In this document: positions 15,851-16,951 of the stretch, piece after piece
Position numbering within the stretch: position 1 is the stretch's first letter
How the letters are laid out: every line of letters starts with the position of its first letter
Origin: Flectobacillus sp.
Lineage (GTDB): Bacteria > Bacteroidota > Bacteroidia > Cytophagales > Spirosomataceae
Direction: 5' to 3'
Length of the DNA stretch: 16,951 nucleotides
NCBI GenBank assembly: GCA_029865665.1
Contig: JARXAV010000325.1
Location: 1-16,951 of the forward strand
Translations under genes and position numbers: made by a program
Notes under the pieces: model-generated
Databases searched by the model: none
The model's input: only the letters and a program-made list of their open reading frames with translations
What the model was told of the DNA's origin: nothing

Positions 15851-16406
15851 TGTTCGGAAAAGTTACAAGGTGTTTAAAAGAAATAAGCATATCTGTCTTT
15901 GTATCTAGCAAACACAGAATAAAAATGGGATTCAAATTGATAAAATTTGTTCTATCAGGAACAAAATGAACTGAATCTCTCCCCGCTTTAGGGTTACTAT
16001 TCGTATCTATCGCTCTTATAGCACGATATGGGAACAGTTTTTTTTTCTGAAAAAAAGCAATAAACTGAGCAATACCCCATGTTTTAGATTCTTCAATTTC
16101 TTGGTGAAGTCTTTTCATTAGCTCTTGAAAATGAAGCATATCTATTCTATTACCAGCTAAATCTAAAAATGTGTCCTCTTCTATTACAATTTCGCCTTCA
16201 AAAATATGATATTCTCTTCTATAGTTAGTCAGACCATGTACATGAGCCCTCCCTCTATTATTATCCCAAAAATAGTAACCAGAACCTAAAAATTTATACT
16301 GCTTAGTATTACCTTCTACATGTTTAGAAAAGAAAGGTCCTTGCAATTCAATTACTTGGGGGTTTTCTCCTTTATTTGCACAGGCATGATGTCCAACTAT
16401 TTTCAT
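15843..16406 (-). CDS. ADP-ribosyltransferase-like protein, putative toxin
   Basis: 187 residues, no signal peptide, first gene of a three-gene operon. The block FLGSGYYFWDNNRGRAHVHG (39-58) resembles the WLGxGIYFWExNxxRAxxWA signature of uncharacterised bacterial proteins usually regarded as ADP-ribosyltransferase-like (H-Y type). As in that group, an N-terminal strand ends in His-His (IVGHHACA, His6/His7), and EGEIVIEEDTFLDLAG (71-86) matches the following strand and LDL turn. The helix ELMKRLHQEIEES follows, then FPYRAIRAID and a C-terminal strand region HFVPDRTNFINLN. The third catalytic residue (Gln/Glu in many ARTs) is not obvious; Asp151 or Asn154 are candidates. Function is inferred from this pattern. 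A perfect promoter lies upstream at 16441-16472; the ATG at 16406 is the only good start. Confidence 0.6.
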   Translation of the reverse strand: MKIVGHHACANKGENPQVIELQGPFFSKHVEGNTKQYKFLGSGYYFWDNNRGRAHVHGLTNYRREYHIFEGEIVIEEDTFLDLAGNRIDMLHFQELMKRLHQEIEESKTWGIAQFIAFFQKKKLFPYRAIRAIDTNSNPKAGRDSVHFVPDRTNFINLNPIFILCLLDTKTDMLISFKHLVTFPNNG

Positions 16407-16440
16407 CTAAAATAATACTCTTTTAATAAATGTATAGACC

Positions 16441-16472
16441 CAAATCTAAAGAAATATCCTAATTTTTCCAAA
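16441..16472 (-). promoter_or_regulatory. Consensus promoter of the three-gene operon
   Basis: Minus strand TTTG (16472-16469), a spacer of exactly 20 bases, then TAGATTTG (16448-16441). This matches the Bacteroidota sigma consensus TTTG-N19-21-TAnnTTTG in full and is the best promoter in the window. Transcription would begin near 16434, leaving a leader of about 28 bases. It lies in the 76-base gap after the membrane-protease gene. Confidence 0.65.
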
Positions 16473-16482
16473 TAACTCATTC

Positions 16483-16951
16483 CTAAAAAGTCACCTCCAT
16501 AAACGGATGCGGTGTAAAGCATAACACAAAAATTAGCAGTGCTAACCAACCCAATACCTGACGTTTCCAGTCGAGGGGTTGGTCTTCTTCAACATCTGGA
16601 TGATAGACACCTAGCACTCTTCCAAGTAAAAATAAGAAGGGGAAAAAGCCCGAAAACCCATGTTTGCTCTCAATAGCAGGAATCATACTCAAGCCCAGTT
16701 GTAGCACAATCACGCCTAAACTGAGTATCCAAGCGGTGTATTTATTTTCGGGATTGATACGAGAAAAACAGATTCTTAGTCCAAAAACATAAAGCAAAAG
16801 CCACTGAAAGAAGTCCGTTTCCGAAGCATAATCAGCTTTTAACTGCCCTATCTGACGAATTGTTTGTACCGAAAATAAGCCATAACCTGCATACAAGACA
16901 AACAGTACATAAATAATGGGCGAAACTACCTGAAAGCGTTTTTTTCCAATT
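16483..16951 (-). CDS. C-terminal part of a probable site-2 protease family (M50) protein
   Basis: The frame is open to the right edge, so the 5' end lies outside; 155 residues are visible. A TTG at 16896 is not the real start, since a further 18 codons, including the hydrophobic PIIYVLFVLYAGYGLFS, read through it. Four or five membrane segments: the one just named, one near QWLLLYVFGLRICFS, AWILSLGVIVLQLGLSMIPA, FFPFLFLLGRVLGVYH and QVLGWLALLIFVLCFTPHPF. The closing pattern (FLLGR-hGVYHP, acidic linker, hLGWLALhIFVLCFTPhP) is what I know from the C-terminus of Bacteroidota site-2 protease family membrane peptidases. The zinc motif HExxH would lie outside the window, so catalytic status cannot be judged. 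No terminator is visible after the stop, so read-through into the three-gene operon is possible. Confidence 0.65.
   Translation of the reverse strand, partial: IGKKRFQVVSPIIYVLFVLYAGYGLFSVQTIRQIGQLKADYASETDFFQWLLLYVFGLRICFSRINPENKYTAWILSLGVIVLQLGLSMIPAIESKHGFSGFFPFLFLLGRVLGVYHPDVEEDQPLDWKRQVLGWLALLIFVLCFTPHPFMEVTF

Noticed and set aside
15488..16406. Frameshifted single gene split into two frames
   Set aside because: The 8-base overlap has a proper ATG and stop, is repeated at the next junction, and the two proteins differ in character; this is operon coupling rather than a broken gene.

Overview
The window looks like a chromosomal segment of a Bacteroidota bacterium, most likely Cytophagales-like. 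The reasons are the low G+C, weak or absent Shine-Dalgarno sites, promoter elements of the Bacteroidota type (TAnnTTTG near -7, in one case with a perfectly placed TTTG near -33), the pyrG-yidC adjacency, and a C-terminal fragment that closely resembles the site-2 protease family of this phylum. This is inference from motifs; no 16S or phylogeny is available here.

Layout, left to right. (1) 1-981: the C-terminal part of a GT4 glycosyltransferase, cut by the left edge. (2) 982-5033: a long leader, then pyrG (CTP synthase) and yidC (membrane insertase), separated by a strong terminator whose 5' arm abuts a promoter-like box. (3) 5218-7652, minus strand: elaA-like acetyltransferase, then a lipoprotein-like gene and a glutathionylspermidine-synthase-fold ATP-grasp gene that together recall the E. 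coli ygiB-ygiC pair. (4) 7850-11778, plus strand: a TPR plus type-I periplasmic-binding-fold envelope protein (LpoA-like architecture), hemL (tetrapyrrole synthesis) and a membrane-anchored GT2 glycosyltransferase, closely spaced. (5) 11818-12783, minus: hldD, an LPS heptose epimerase, convergent with GT2 over a shared bidirectional terminator. (6) 12784-13331: a 548-base gene-free region with palindromes, a promoter box and a leader hairpin ahead of a PTPS/QueD-family gene. (7) 13930-15036: lpxB (lipid A synthesis). (8) 15067-16406, minus: three overlapping small genes. (9) 16483-16951, minus: the C-terminus of a probable M50/site-2 protease, cut by the right edge.

Most of the window is housekeeping: nucleotide, heme, pterin, LPS and membrane-protein biogenesis. 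The stretch that stands out is 15067-16472. A consensus promoter (TTTG-N20-TAnnTTTG) drives an ADP-ribosyltransferase-like gene, an orphan 120-aa gene with an Asn/Ser/Tyr-rich tail, and a YbjN-domain (secretion-chaperone-like fold) gene. Both junctions overlap by exactly 8 bases, and a perfect 16-bp inverted repeat lies in the last codons of the third gene. The organisation (toxin-like, small partner, chaperone-like) matches what is known for tripartite toxin-antitoxin-chaperone systems such as CmdTAC. I propose it as a candidate defence or toxin-antitoxin system with a YbjN-type rather than SecB-type chaperone. The function is inferred, not shown.
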